A stretch of DNA of 64,000 nucleotides from Actinophytocola algeriensis (lineage in GTDB: Bacteria > Actinomycetota > Actinomycetes > Mycobacteriales > Pseudonocardiaceae). Made by a program: the position numbers and the translations under genes. The stretch is from NCBI RefSeq assembly GCF_014203735.1, contig NZ_JACHJQ010000009.1, positions 1-64,000 on the forward strand. Reading direction: 5' to 3'. The notes below the pieces were generated by a model. It was not told where the DNA came from and did no database searches. It was given only the letters and a program-made list of their open reading frames with translations. Below, in pieces: positions 50,988 to 59,420 of this stretch (position 1 is its first letter; each line of letters begins with the position of its first letter).

Positions 50988-51320
50988 GTGCGTACTGAAG
51001 TGGATGAGGTGCTCGTCGCGCTCGCAGACCCCGTACGGCGGCAGGTGGTCGACGAGTTGCGGCAGAGGCCCAGACGGGCTGGGGAACTGGCCGACTCGGC
51101 GGGGATGAGCTTCCCGGCGATCAGCCGGCATTTACGGGTGCTGCGTGCCTGCGGGCTGGTGGAGGTCCGCGCGCTCGACGAGGACGCGCGGGTGCGCGTC
51201 TACCAGCTGCGGGCGGAGCCGTTCCTCGCGCTGCGTGCCTGGCTCGACCAGGTCGAGGGGTTCTGGACCGAACAGCTCGACGCCTTCTCCGACTACGCGA
51301 AGAAGAGGAAACAGGAATGA
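50988..51320 (+). CDS. ArsR-family repressor
   Basis: A 110-aa compact ArsR protein: LVALADPVRRQVVDELRQRP, LADSAGMSFPAISRHLRVLRACGLVEVRAL, with wing DEDARVRVYQLRA, then a C-terminal helix. No metal-binding Cys is present. It belongs to the group that regulates AHSA1 (SRPBCC) genes, and indeed overlaps one by 4 nt. GTG 50988 is chosen from the promoter position; the long frame upstream overlaps the araC-type gene. Confidence 0.9.
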   Translation: MRTEVDEVLVALADPVRRQVVDELRQRPRRAGELADSAGMSFPAISRHLRVLRACGLVEVRALDEDARVRVYQLRAEPFLALRAWLDQVEGFWTEQLDAFSDYAKKRKQE

Positions 51321-52036
51321 CCGAGGCCAACGTGGCGGTCGAGGTGGAGGTCGACCCGGCCACCGCGTTCGACCTGTTCACCAGGGACATCGCCGCGTGG
51401 TGGCGTGCGGACCGCTCGCTGTGGGGTGAGACAGAGGGGGAGTTGCGCTTCGAGAACGGTGCGCTGATGCAGGGCGACACCGAGGTCGGCCGGGTGTCCA
51501 CATGGGAGCCGGGGCCGCGGCTTGCCTTCAGCTACGGCCCGCCCGGTGTCGATCCGGCGGAGCGGACGGATGTGGAGGTCCGTTTCGAGGCGGTGCGGGG
51601 CGGCACCCGTGTCGTCGTGCGGCACGGCGGCTGGGAGAAAGCGAACTGGGCGGGGCTTTTAGCCGGGTTCGCCCGGCACTCACTGGAACGGATGCTGCTC
51701 GCCCGGCTGGGGGACTTCCTGGACGCGATAGCGGAGGGGAACGTCGAGTTCTTCGAACGGAACCTCACTGACGAGGCGATGCTGATCTTTCCCGGTGAGG
51801 GCAACACATACACGAAAGCCCAGTGTGTCGCCGCGATGGTCGACCATCCCGTGTACCACAAGTACGAACTGACCGATCCGCATATTGTCCACATTGGAGA
51901 GTCGACGGCGGTGCTCACGCATCGCGCCACGGTCATGCACGAGCAGCACGAACGACCGATGTCGGTCGCGGTGTCGACGGTGCTCGTGCACCGGGACGGC
52001 GAGTGGCGTCTGGCGCTCCACCAGTGGACCCAGTGA
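51317..52036 (+). CDS. SRPBCC (AHSA1)-SnoaL/DUF4440 fusion protein
   Basis: A 239-aa protein. Residues 1-135 are an AHSA1-type domain (VEVEVDPATAFDLFTRDIAA, GRVSTWEPGPRLAFSYGPPG, GGTRVVVRHGGWEKANW). Residues 140-239 are a SnoaL-like domain (AIAEGNVEFFERNLTDEAML, AAMVDHPVYHKYELTDPHIV, VAVSTVLVHRDGEWRLALHQ). The two domains are usually separate proteins. The ATGA overlap with the ArsR gene indicates translational coupling. A VOC protein follows 10 nt after. The ligand is unknown. Confidence 0.82.
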   Translation: MTEANVAVEVEVDPATAFDLFTRDIAAWWRADRSLWGETEGELRFENGALMQGDTEVGRVSTWEPGPRLAFSYGPPGVDPAERTDVEVRFEAVRGGTRVVVRHGGWEKANWAGLLAGFARHSLERMLLARLGDFLDAIAEGNVEFFERNLTDEAMLIFPGEGNTYTKAQCVAAMVDHPVYHKYELTDPHIVHIGESTAVLTHRATVMHEQHERPMSVAVSTVLVHRDGEWRLALHQWTQ

Positions 52037-52046
52037 TGGGAGCACG

Positions 52047-52694
52047 ATGTACTACGTGATCCGCGCGCCGGACCTGGCGCGTGCCAAGGACTTCTACACA
52101 GCCGTGTTCGGCTGGAGCTACACCGAGGACCACCACATCCAGGGCAGTTCGCCTGCTGGCGGTCTGGCCGAGGGCGAGCCGGGCACCGACCTGTACCTCG
52201 AGGTGCCGGACGCGGCGGCGGCCGTGGCGCTGTTGCGTGAGCTCGGCAGGGAGGCGCCCGACCCCGTGCTGTCGAAGTCCGGGTGGAGTTGTCAGGCCGA
52301 GGGCGGCCTGCTCGCGCTGTGGCAGCCCGCGGACGGGTATGCGCAGGACAACCCCAAATGCGCGGAAGGTGACCTCTTCTACTTCGTCGTCCCGGTCGCG
52401 GACGACGCGGCGTTGGAGCGCTACCGAGCGGTGCTCGGCTGGGAGTTGTCGACCGGCTCCCATCCGAACGGGTGGAACATCGAGAACTCCGAACCGCCGG
52501 GTGGTGTGTTCGTTGATCACGCCGGACGTCCTGACCTGTACTTCCGGGTGGCCGACGTCGACGAGGCCGCGCGGCGCATCCGTGACGCCGGTGGCACCGC
52601 GGGCGACACACAACCGAATTCGGCCGGTTGGCATGCCTCGTGCAGCGACGATCAGGGGGTGAGTTTCAACATCGGTGCACTGCGTCAGAGCTGA
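52047..52694 (+). CDS. Two-domain VOC (glyoxalase-like) protein
   Basis: A 215-aa protein with tandem VOC halves: MYYVIRAPDLARAKDFYTAVFGW, LYLEVPDAAAAVALLREL, then FYFVVPVADDAALERYRAVLGW and LYFRVADVDEAARRIRDAGG. The proteins of this operon (ArsR, AHSA1, VOC) commonly co-occur. The N-terminus is short, lacking the typical first His-strand, so metal binding may be incomplete. Start 52047 follows a GGGAG RBS-like stretch. Confidence 0.85.
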   Translation: MYYVIRAPDLARAKDFYTAVFGWSYTEDHHIQGSSPAGGLAEGEPGTDLYLEVPDAAAAVALLRELGREAPDPVLSKSGWSCQAEGGLLALWQPADGYAQDNPKCAEGDLFYFVVPVADDAALERYRAVLGWELSTGSHPNGWNIENSEPPGGVFVDHAGRPDLYFRVADVDEAARRIRDAGGTAGDTQPNSAGWHASCSDDQGVSFNIGALRQS

Positions 52695-52748
52695 CGTCGC
52701 GTACTAGGGTTCCTCCGACGGCGGTGTGTTTTTGGGGAGGGGTCCGAG

Positions 52749-53705
52749 TTGGGTGACGGACGGTTGGAGATCGACCGCATCTCCAAGCGATACGGCGATG
52801 TGGTCGCGTTGCGGGACACGACATTCGACGTACGCGCGGGAGAGCTGTTCGGTTTCGTCGGCAGCAACGGTGCAGGCAAGACCACGACGATGCGCATCAC
52901 TCTCGGTGTGCTCGCCGCGGACTCCGGTGAGGTGCGCTGGGGCGGTGAGCGGATCACGCTCGAAACGCGGCGGCACATCGGGTACATGCCGGAGGAACGT
53001 GGGCTCTACCCGAAGATGAAGGTCGGCGAGCAGCTGATCTACCTCGCCAGGATGCACGGCCTTTCCGCCAAGGACGCGAAGGCATCTACGGAGGAGTGGA
53101 CCGAGCGGCTCGGTGTCGCGCACCGGCAGGGCGACGACGTCCAGAACCTGAGCCTGGGCAACCAGCAGCGCGTGCAGCTCGCTGCCGCGCTGGTGCACAA
53201 CCCGAGCATCCTCGTGCTGGACGAGCCGTTCTCCGGGCTCGACCCGATCGCCGTCGACGTGATGAGCAAGGTGCTGCTGGACAAGGCGGCCGAGGGCATC
53301 CCCGTGGTGTTCTCCAGCCACCAGCTGGAACTCGTGGAACGACTCTGCGACCGCGTCGGGATCATCCGTAGTGGGCAGATGGTCGCGATCGGCGAGGTCG
53401 ACGAGCTGCGCTCGGGCGGGGCGGCCGAGCTGGTCGTCGTCGCGCCGAACGCCGCGCCGGGCTGGGCCGCCGGACTGGCCGGGGTCACGGTGCGCGAGCA
53501 GGACGGTGACCGCACCGTGCTCGAACTCGGTGACGGGGCCGACGACCAGGCCGTGCTGCACGCGGCGCTGGCGACCGGGCCGGTGACCGAGTTCAGCAGG
53601 CAGCGCCCGTCGCTGACCGAGCTGTACCGCGAAGTGGTGACGCAGGAGACCGACGAGGACGCGGCGCCGGGCGCCGAGCGGAACGAGGCAGGTGTCACGG
53701 CATGA
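52749..53705 (+). CDS. ABC transporter ATPase (NatA-like)
   Basis: A 318-aa protein. Walker A is GSNGAGKT, then the Q-loop region HIGYMPEERGLYPKM, signature LSLGNQQRVQLAAALVHNP and Walker B ILVLDEPFSGLDP, with H-loop SSHQLELVE. The C-terminal 80 residues (VVVAPNAAPGWAAGLAG) are the regulatory extension of DrrA/NatA-type exporters. TTG 52749 is chosen because GGGGAGGGG lies 6 nt upstream. It overlaps the permease by 4 nt. It likely drives sodium or drug export. Confidence 0.92.
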   Translation: MGDGRLEIDRISKRYGDVVALRDTTFDVRAGELFGFVGSNGAGKTTTMRITLGVLAADSGEVRWGGERITLETRRHIGYMPEERGLYPKMKVGEQLIYLARMHGLSAKDAKASTEEWTERLGVAHRQGDDVQNLSLGNQQRVQLAAALVHNPSILVLDEPFSGLDPIAVDVMSKVLLDKAAEGIPVVFSSHQLELVERLCDRVGIIRSGQMVAIGEVDELRSGGAAELVVVAPNAAPGWAAGLAGVTVREQDGDRTVLELGDGADDQAVLHAALATGPVTEFSRQRPSLTELYREVVTQETDEDAAPGAERNEAGVTA

Positions 53706-54907
53706 GCACTCCGGATGTCCGGCTGGGGGCGTGGGAAGCGGTGCGGCTCGTCGCGAGCCGGGAGGTCACCACGAAGATGCGGTCGAAGGCGTTCATCATC
53801 ACGACCGTCGCGACGCTCGTGCTGCTCATCGGGTTCGCGCTGGTGATGAAGCTGAGCGAAGGGTCGGGCGAGACGGTCGGCGTCACGCAGGAGACGCAGG
53901 CGCTCGCCGAGCCGCTGAAGGCCACCGCGGGGCAGATCGGGCAGAGCGTCGACACCACGGTCGTCTCCGAGGAGGAGGGCCGCGAACAGGTCGCCGACGG
54001 GACGCTCGACGCGCTGCTCGTCGGTGGCGACGACGATCAGCCGCTGCGGGTCGTGGTCGAGAAGGATCTCGACGGCGATCTCAAGAACGCGTTCACCGTG
54101 CTCGCCGGGCAGCTCGCGCTCAACCAGGAGATCGCCGAGCTCGGTGGTGACCCGGCACAGGTGCAGTCGTCGGTCGCGAGCGCGCAGGTGGACGTCGAGC
54201 CGCTGGAGGAGCCCTACCCGTACCAGCCGGAGCAGCTCGTGCTGGGCATCATCGCGGGCGTTCTGATCTACATGTCGCTGCTGTTGAACGGGCAGCTGGT
54301 GGCGCAGGGTGTGGTCGAGGAGAAGTCCAGCCGCGTGGTCGAGCTGCTCCTGTCGACCATCCGGCCGTGGCAGTTGATGGCGGGCAAGGTGCTGGGCATC
54401 GGGTTCGTCGGGTTCGTGCAGATGGTCGTGGTCGGCGGCGGCGGTCTCATCGCGGCGCTGGCGCTCGACGTGCTGTCGATACCGGTGTCGGCCGCCATCG
54501 GCACGGTGGTGTGGCTGATCGTCTGGTACATCCTCGGTTTCGTCATGTACTCGCTGGTGTTCGCCGCGCTCGGGGCCCTGGTGTCCCGGCAGGAGGACGT
54601 CGGTGGCGTCATCACGCCCGCGCTGATGTTCGTCATCGTCGGTTACGTCGTCGGCATCTCGGTGCTGCCATCGGAACCGGACAACACGCTCGCGGAGGTG
54701 CTGTCGGTCATCCCGGTGTTCGCGCCGACGCTGATGCCGATGCGGCTCGCGATGGGTGGTGTTCCGGTGTGGGAGATGATCGTCTCGGTCGGACTCGTCA
54801 TCGTGCTGATCCCGTTGCTCGTGTGGCTGGCAGGGCGGATCTACGCCAACGCCGTGATGCGCAGTGGGGCGAAGGTCAAGCTGCGGGATGCGATGAAGCC
54901 CGCATAA
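53702..54907 (+). CDS. ABC-2 type permease (NatB-like)
   Basis: A 401-aa protein. One TM helix near residue 30-50 is followed by an extracellular domain (about 55-185), then 5-6 TM helices (VLGIIAGVLIYMSLLLNGQL, VLGIGFVGFVQMVVVGGGGL, IVWYILGFVMYSLVFAALGA, VIVGYVVGISVL, MIVSVGLVIVLIPLLVWL). The motif EEKSSRVVELLLSTIRPWQLMAGK in the first cytoplasmic loop is typical of NatB/YhaP-type exporters. Start ATG overlaps the ATPase stop. Function with the ATPase as a two-component exporter is well supported; the substrate is not. Confidence 0.9.
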   Translation: MSTPDVRLGAWEAVRLVASREVTTKMRSKAFIITTVATLVLLIGFALVMKLSEGSGETVGVTQETQALAEPLKATAGQIGQSVDTTVVSEEEGREQVADGTLDALLVGGDDDQPLRVVVEKDLDGDLKNAFTVLAGQLALNQEIAELGGDPAQVQSSVASAQVDVEPLEEPYPYQPEQLVLGIIAGVLIYMSLLLNGQLVAQGVVEEKSSRVVELLLSTIRPWQLMAGKVLGIGFVGFVQMVVVGGGGLIAALALDVLSIPVSAAIGTVVWLIVWYILGFVMYSLVFAALGALVSRQEDVGGVITPALMFVIVGYVVGISVLPSEPDNTLAEVLSVIPVFAPTLMPMRLAMGGVPVWEMIVSVGLVIVLIPLLVWLAGRIYANAVMRSGAKVKLRDAMKPA

Positions 54908-54989
54908 CCGCTGGTCACTCACGGCAACGGGGTACGATCATTACTGTCAAGTAGACCCGCCATGACCGCCCACTGTCGGGGAGGCGTTC

Positions 54990-55637
54990 GTGATCAAGGT
55001 GCTGCTCGCGGATGATGAAGATCTCGTCCGCTCAGGACTACGCACAATTCTGACCAGCGCCGGTGACATCGAGGTGGTCGCCGAGTGTGACGACGGCGTG
55101 CACGTCGCCGATCTGGCACGGCAGCATCGACCACATGTCGTGCTGCTGGACATCCGGATGCGTTCGGCGGACGGGATCGTCGCTCTGCGTAAGATCCGTG
55201 CTCTGCCGGACCCGCCGGTCGTCTCCATGCTGACCACCTTCGACGTCGACGAGTACGTCCAGGAGGCGCTGCGCATCGGCGCGAGCGGCTTCCTGCTAAA
55301 GGACACCGAGCCCGCCGTGCTGATCAAGGCCGTGCGTGATCTCGCGCGCGGCGGCGCGGTGCTCGACCCGAAGGTCGCCGCACGCGTGCTGTCCGCGGTT
55401 GCGGACGGTGAGCGAGCGGCGGAGCCTGCGCGCCGCCTGCTGGCGTCTCTGTCCGACCGGGAGCGAGAAGTGGTCGCGCTCATCGGGCAGGGGCTGTCCA
55501 ACGCGGAGATCGGCAGCGCGCTGCACCTGTCGGAGGCCACGGTCAAGGGGTACGTGTCCGCGGTGCTCGGCAAGATCGGCGCGGTGAACCGGGTGCAGGC
55601 GGCGCTCGTGGCCTACCGGGGTGGCCTTATCGCTTGA
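54990..55637 (+). CDS. NarL/LuxR-type response regulator (orphan)
   Basis: A 215-aa protein. The receiver domain has D8/D9 acidic pocket, phosphoacceptor D54 (VVLLDIRMRSADG) and a Lys in FLLKD. The LuxR helix-turn-helix is LSDREREVVALIGQGLSNAE, IGSALHLSEATVKGYVSAVLGKIGAVNRVQAA. GTG 54990 follows GGGGAGG. No histidine kinase is adjacent in the window. It lies 82 nt after the NatAB-like exporter, so it may be its regulator, as in exporter-regulator sets. Confidence 0.93.
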   Translation: MIKVLLADDEDLVRSGLRTILTSAGDIEVVAECDDGVHVADLARQHRPHVVLLDIRMRSADGIVALRKIRALPDPPVVSMLTTFDVDEYVQEALRIGASGFLLKDTEPAVLIKAVRDLARGGAVLDPKVAARVLSAVADGERAAEPARRLLASLSDREREVVALIGQGLSNAEIGSALHLSEATVKGYVSAVLGKIGAVNRVQAALVAYRGGLIA

Positions 55638-55664
55638 CCTCTACCTTGCTTGAGGTTCAAGACT
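55634..55664 (+). promoter_or_regulatory. MerR-type promoter (19-bp spacer) of the quinone oxidoreductase gene
   Basis: TTGACC (55634-55639) and AAGACT (55659-55664) are 19 bp apart, and the spacer contains the inverted repeat ACCTC-N10-GAGGT (55637-55656). This long-spacer, dyad-within-spacer layout is the hallmark of promoters activated by MerR/SoxR-family proteins. Transcription would start at about the ATG 55671. No merR-like gene is in the window. Confidence 0.7.
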
Positions 55665-55670
55665 GGCCGC

Positions 55671-56630
55671 ATGCGAGCTGTAGAGGTGACGAAGCACGGC
55701 GGACCCCAGGTGCTGGCCGTTCGTGAGGTGCCCGACCCCGTGGCCCGAGCCGGCCAAGTGGTGATCGACGTCGCGGCGGTCGACGTGCTGTTCGTGGACA
55801 CGCGGATCCGCGCAGGCTGGGGCAAGGAGTGGTTCCAGGTCGAGCCACCGTACGTGCCGGGCAACGGGGTCGCGGGTGTCGTGCGCGAGGTTGGCGCGGA
55901 CGTGGACGAGTCGTGGGTGGGGCGGCGCGTGCTCGCCTACACCGGCGAGAACAACGGCATGACGCCGACCGGTGGGTATGCCGAGCGCGCGGCGGTGCCC
56001 GTGTCCGCGGTCGTGCCGGTACCGGACCGGCTCGGACTGCCCGAGGCGCTCACCTTGCTGCACGACGGCCCGATGGTGGTGGGCACGCTGAAGACGGCGG
56101 ACGTGCGGACGGGTGAGCGGGTGCTGATCACCGGCGCGGGCGGCAGCCTGGGCACGCTGCTGGTGCCGATGCTGAAGGCGGCCGGAGCGGTGGTCGTCGG
56201 CGCGGCAAAGGGCGCGCGCAAGCTCGACTTCATCCGTGAGTGGGGCGCGGACGAGGCGGTCGACTACTCCGTTCCGGAGTGGACAGAGCAGGTCGGCGCG
56301 GTGGACGTGGTCCTCGACGGGACCGGCGGGGACATCGGCACGGCCGCGTACCAGTTGGTGCGTACGGGCGGCCGGTTCCTGGCGTACGGGTCGTCGGCGG
56401 GCGACTTCGCGAAGACCGAACCCGCGCGTGAGGGCGTGACGGTGGTATCGATCCTGGACATCGGCAAGGACGTCGACCAGTCGTCGGCGATCGCCGAGAT
56501 GCTCGCGAAGGCGGTGGACGGGACGATCACACCGCTGGTGGGACAGACGTTCCCACTGGACAAGGCCGTGGAAGCGCACGAGGCGATCGCGGCACGTCAG
56601 ACGGTGGGGAAGACACTGCTGCTGCCGTGA
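55671..56630 (+). CDS. Zinc-type/quinone oxidoreductase (medium-chain dehydrogenase)
   Basis: A 319-aa MDR protein: MRAVEVTKHGGPQVLAVREV, VLFVDTRIRAGWGKEWFQVEPPYVPGNGVAGVVREVG, with the nucleotide-binding motif ITGAGGSLGTLLVPMLKAAG and VDVVLDGTGGDIGTAAYQLV, then YGSSAGDF. It lacks the catalytic-zinc Cys/His of alcohol dehydrogenases, so it is a QOR-like NADPH:quinone reductase. ATG 55671 is preceded by a MerR-type promoter and is likely leaderless; the longer frame adds a few residues only. Confidence 0.9.
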   Translation: MRAVEVTKHGGPQVLAVREVPDPVARAGQVVIDVAAVDVLFVDTRIRAGWGKEWFQVEPPYVPGNGVAGVVREVGADVDESWVGRRVLAYTGENNGMTPTGGYAERAAVPVSAVVPVPDRLGLPEALTLLHDGPMVVGTLKTADVRTGERVLITGAGGSLGTLLVPMLKAAGAVVVGAAKGARKLDFIREWGADEAVDYSVPEWTEQVGAVDVVLDGTGGDIGTAAYQLVRTGGRFLAYGSSAGDFAKTEPAREGVTVVSILDIGKDVDQSSAIAEMLAKAVDGTITPLVGQTFPLDKAVEAHEAIAARQTVGKTLLLP

Positions 56631-56637
56631 CCGGCGC

Positions 56638-56969
56638 GGCCTCCGGCCCCCGATCACCAGCGTAGCGCCGGGCACCGACATCGACGGGCGTCGTGAACCG
56701 AGTTGTCCACAGGGGGTGGCGTGCGGGCGCCTCCGGCCCCCGGAATCCAGCGTAATGGCGGGCACCGACAACGACCGGGGCCGCGAGCCGAGTTGTCCAC
56801 AGGGTGGCCTGTGGGCGGCCTCCGGCCCCCGGAATCCAGCCTAGCGGCGAGCACCGACACTCGGCGGTCGTGCGAGGCTGGTTGTCCACAGCGGCTGTGG
56901 TTGTCCACAGAACCCGCGGTGAGCACCGGTTTTGTCGGTGGTGTGCCGTAGCGTGGTTCGAGGGGGACG
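56638..56969. repeat. Three tandem ~90-bp units with DnaA-box-like 9-mers, plus an inverted unit
   Basis: Units start at 56641, 56731 and 56820 with CTCCGGCCCCCGG, each continuing through CACCGACA to TTGTCCACA at 56703-56711, 56793-56801 and 56882-56890. A fourth box is at 56901-56909, 19 bp after the third. An inverted piece, TGTCGGTGGTGTGCCGTAGCGTGG, follows at about 56935. The array lies between the convergent 3' ends of the oxidoreductase and rpsR. Nothing resembling a gene is present in 56631-56996. Confidence 0.9.
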
Positions 56970-56996
56970 GAGGCCGCCGCTGCAATGAGCGCCTTC

Positions 56997-57230
56997 TCAG
57001 CGAGCGCTGCCCGGATACGGCAGCAGCGCCATCTCCCGCGCGTTCTTGATCGCGGTCGCGACCTGCCGTTGCTGTCGCGGGGCCAGGCCGGTCACCCGGC
57101 GGGCGCGGATCTTGCCCCGGTCCGAGATGAACTTGCGCAGCAGTGCCGCGTCCTTCCAGTCCACAGTGGAAACACCTTCGTGCGTCAGCAGGTTCCGCTT
57201 CTTACGTGGCGCACCCTGCCGCGGCCTCAC
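56997..57230 (-). CDS. rpsR: 30S ribosomal protein S18, zinc-free paralogue
   Basis: A 77-aa S18: [63 protein letters not shown]. It has no cysteines, unlike the zinc-type version. GTG 57230 overlaps the rpsN stop (GTGA). It is last of the four-gene leftward operon rpmB-rpmG-rpsN-rpsR. In actinobacteria such Cys-free paralogues are Zur-repressed and made when zinc is scarce, freeing zinc from ribosomes. Confidence 0.95.
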   Translation of the reverse strand: MRPRQGAPRKKRNLLTHEGVSTVDWKDAALLRKFISDRGKIRARRVTGLAPRQQRQVATAIKNAREMALLPYPGSAR

Positions 57231-57532
57231 CAGCTCGACTTGCTGACGCCGGGCAGCTCACCGCGGTGCGCCATCTCCCGCAGGCGCACCCGCGACAGGC
57301 CGAACGCGCGGAAGTAGCCGCGAGGCCTGCCGTCGACGACATCCCGGTTGCGGATCCGGGTTGCCGACGCGTCTCGGGGCTGGCGGCGCAGCTCGCGGGC
57401 CGCCGCCTCGCGTTCGGCGTCCGTCGACGCCGGAGCCGCGATGGTCTTCTTCAGTTCCGCACGGCACTCGGCGTAGCGGGCGACGACCTCGCGCCGCCGG
57501 TCGTTCTTGACGACCTTGGACGTCTTCGCCAT
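57227..57532 (-). CDS. rpsN: 30S ribosomal protein S14, zinc-free paralogue
   Basis: A 101-aa long-form S14: [69 protein letters not shown]. The short zinc-type has CxxC-x12-CxxC; this form has only one Cys (AECRAEL) and needs no zinc. It is translationally coupled to rpmG upstream (ATGA) and rpsR downstream (GTGA). Confidence 0.95.
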   Translation of the reverse strand: MAKTSKVVKNDRRREVVARYAECRAELKKTIAAPASTDAEREAAARELRRQPRDASATRIRNRDVVDGRPRGYFRAFGLSRVRLREMAHRGELPGVSKSSW

Positions 57533-57696
57533 CAGCGTTCCTCGCGGAACTCGACGTGCTCGCGGGCCACCGGGTCGAACTTGCGCAGCACCATCCGGTC
57601 CGGGTCGTTGCGGCGGTTCTTCCTGGTGACGTACGTGTAGCCGGTGCCCGCCGTCGAGCGGAGCTTCACGATCGGCCGTAGTTCGTTGCGTGCCAT
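57532..57696 (-). CDS. rpmG: 50S ribosomal protein L33, zinc-free paralogue
   Basis: A 54-aa L33: [54 protein letters not shown]. No CxxC pairs are present. ATG 57696 is chosen because it gives the family length and overlaps the rpmB stop by one codon pair (ATGA). It belongs to the same Zur-type operon. Confidence 0.95.
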   Translation of the reverse strand: MARNELRPIVKLRSTAGTGYTYVTRKNRRNDPDRMVLRKFDPVAREHVEFREER

Positions 57697-57932
57697 CAGA
57701 TTCGCTGTCCCTTCGCGCGTAGCTCGGCGACCACCGACTCGATGCCGCGCCGGTCGATCACCTTCATCCCCTTGGTGGACACCCGCAGGCGGATCCACCG
57801 CCCTTCACTCGCCAGCCAGTACCTGCGGCGCTGCAGGTTCGGCCGCCACTGCCGCGACGTGCGGCGGTGCGAGTGCGACACCTGCTTGCCGAAGCCGGGC
57901 GCACGGCCTGTGACCTGGCATACCGCGGACAT
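57696..57932 (-). CDS. rpmB: 50S ribosomal protein L28, zinc-free paralogue
   Basis: A 78-aa L28: [61 protein letters not shown]. Only one Cys of the usual CxxC pairs remains (CQVTG), so it is the zinc-free type. ATG 57932 has GGAGG 4 nt upstream (GTG 57935 is the longer alternative). It is first of the operon, facing the Zur-type sites. Confidence 0.95.
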   Translation of the reverse strand: MSAVCQVTGRAPGFGKQVSHSHRRTSRQWRPNLQRRRYWLASEGRWIRLRVSTKGMKVIDRRGIESVVAELRAKGQRI

Positions 57933-57948
57933 CACACCTCCAGTTGTA

Positions 57949-58003
57949 GGTAACGGTTTCCATGTTCAGTTATTCCACTGTACGGTAATGACAATGATTG
58001 TCG
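57949..58003. promoter_or_regulatory. Two Zur-type operators in the divergent intergenic region
   Basis: Sites GGTAAC-G-GTTTCC (57949-57961) and TGACAATGATTGTCG (57989-58003) have the 7-1-7 dyad seen in actinobacterial Zur boxes (TGAAAATGATTTTCA type). The first is 17 bp from rpmB and the second 18 bp from the COG0523 gene. Together they would give zinc-dependent repression of both operons. Confidence 0.8.
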
Positions 58004-58020
58004 ATAGTGGGGAGGCTGTG

Positions 58021-59172
58021 GTGCGAGACACCCGGTTGGTGCTGGTCACGGGGCTGGACCGCGGCGCGACAGGTTGGGTCGCGGGCCGGCTTCTGCACGC
58101 GGAGCCGGACACGGTCGTCGTGCACCACGACATGAGCGCGCTCGCGGAGGGCATCGTCCGCCGAAGCGTGCGCACCGAACACGGCGTGCCGAGCGAGACG
58201 ATCCTGGAACTGGCGCACGGGTGCGTCTCCTGCACGCTGCGCGAGGACACGCTGCCGCTGCTGCACGCGCTCGCCGCGAAACCCGACGTGCGGCGGATCG
58301 TCCTGCAACTCGACCCCGGCGTGGAACCGGAACCGGTCTGCTGGGCACTGCACCACGCGCTGGTCGGAGACGCCACCATCACCGATCTCGTCACGATCGA
58401 GGCCGTGGTGGCGGTCGTCGACGAAGGCCGCTGGCTCGCCGCCGCGACCGGCGACGAACCACTCGACCTCACCCCGGGCGACGACCGCACGCTCGCCCAG
58501 GTCGCGGTCGGACAGGTGGAGTTCGCCGACGCGATCGTCGTGACCGGGCAGGCCGCCGACGGGTGGGCCGCCACCCGCACCGCCGCCGTGCTCGACCGGC
58601 TCGCGCCGACCGCGCCGCGTGCGTCCTCGGTGCACCGGCTGCTCGACGCCATTCCCGACGACGCCCGCCGAGGTGAGGTGACCGACGCGCACGCGCCGTT
58701 GCTGCGCTGGAGCCCGCCGCTGGACCCCGACTGCGGCGTCACGATCACGGTCTTCGAGGCACGGCGTCCGTTCCACCCCGGCCGCCTGCACGACGCCATC
58801 GACGTGCTGCTCGAGGGCGTGGTCCGCGCACGGGGCCGGATCTGGGTCGCCACGCAGCCGGACGTCGCGCTGTGGCTGGAGTCCGCGGGCGGCGGACTGC
58901 GTGTCGGCCACGCGGGCGCGTGGCTCGCCGCGGTTGGCGACGACGCGTGGCCGAGGGCGAGTGCCGAGCGCCGCGCCAAGGCGGCCGTGGAATGGCACCC
59001 GAGGTGGGGCGACCGGATGCAGGAGATCGCGATCATCTCGCACGACGCGTCGCCGGGACACCTGGTCGCGACGCTGCGCGATGCGCTGCTGAGCGACGAG
59101 GAGCTGGCGGCCGACTGGGACCGCTACGAAGACCCGTTCACCGCACGGGAACCGTTGGAGGACAAGGCATGA
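58021..59172 (+). CDS. COG0523/CobW-like putative zinc metallochaperone, degenerate P-loop
   Basis: A 383-aa protein. The CobW C-terminal domain ([67 protein letters not shown]) is clear. The G-x-C-C-type metal site is [10 protein letters not shown] (C68, C71; the middle Cys is Ser). Walker A should be GxxxxGK[ST] but reads [14 protein letters not shown], lacking the lysine, so GTP hydrolysis is doubtful. GTG 58021 lies 5 nt after GGGGAGG. It overlaps rpmE by 4 nt. It is probably Zur-regulated and involved in zinc allocation. Confidence 0.88.
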   Translation: MRDTRLVLVTGLDRGATGWVAGRLLHAEPDTVVVHHDMSALAEGIVRRSVRTEHGVPSETILELAHGCVSCTLREDTLPLLHALAAKPDVRRIVLQLDPGVEPEPVCWALHHALVGDATITDLVTIEAVVAVVDEGRWLAAATGDEPLDLTPGDDRTLAQVAVGQVEFADAIVVTGQAADGWAATRTAAVLDRLAPTAPRASSVHRLLDAIPDDARRGEVTDAHAPLLRWSPPLDPDCGVTITVFEARRPFHPGRLHDAIDVLLEGVVRARGRIWVATQPDVALWLESAGGGLRVGHAGAWLAAVGDDAWPRASAERRAKAAVEWHPRWGDRMQEIAIISHDASPGHLVATLRDALLSDEELAADWDRYEDPFTAREPLEDKA

Positions 59173-59420
59173 AGAAGAACATCCACCCCGACTACCACCC
59201 GGTCGTGTTCCGGGACGCGTTGACGGGCATGCAGTTCCTGACCCGCTCCACCGCGACGTCCACAGTGGACGTCGCATGGCCGGACGGCAACCGCTACCCG
59301 CTGATCGTCGTCGACGTCACCGCCGACTCGCACCCGTTCTGGACCGGTGGCAGGCGGATCGTCGACAGCACGGGCCAGGTGGAGAAGTTCCACCGCCGCT
59401 ACGGGAAGCGAGGCAAGTAG
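59169..59420 (+). CDS. rpmE2: 50S ribosomal protein L31 type B, zinc-free
   Basis: An 83-aa type B L31: [57 protein letters not shown]. It has no Cys (type A has a CxxC zinc site). The stop of the COG0523 gene overlaps its start (ATGA). It replaces L31A on ribosomes under zinc limitation. Confidence 0.95.
   Translation: MKKNIHPDYHPVVFRDALTGMQFLTRSTATSTVDVAWPDGNRYPLIVVDVTADSHPFWTGGRRIVDSTGQVEKFHRRYGKRGK

Noticed and set aside
56638-56969. CRISPR array
   Set aside because: The 90-bp tandem units are whole-unit repeats without short direct repeats and unique spacers, and no cas gene is present.
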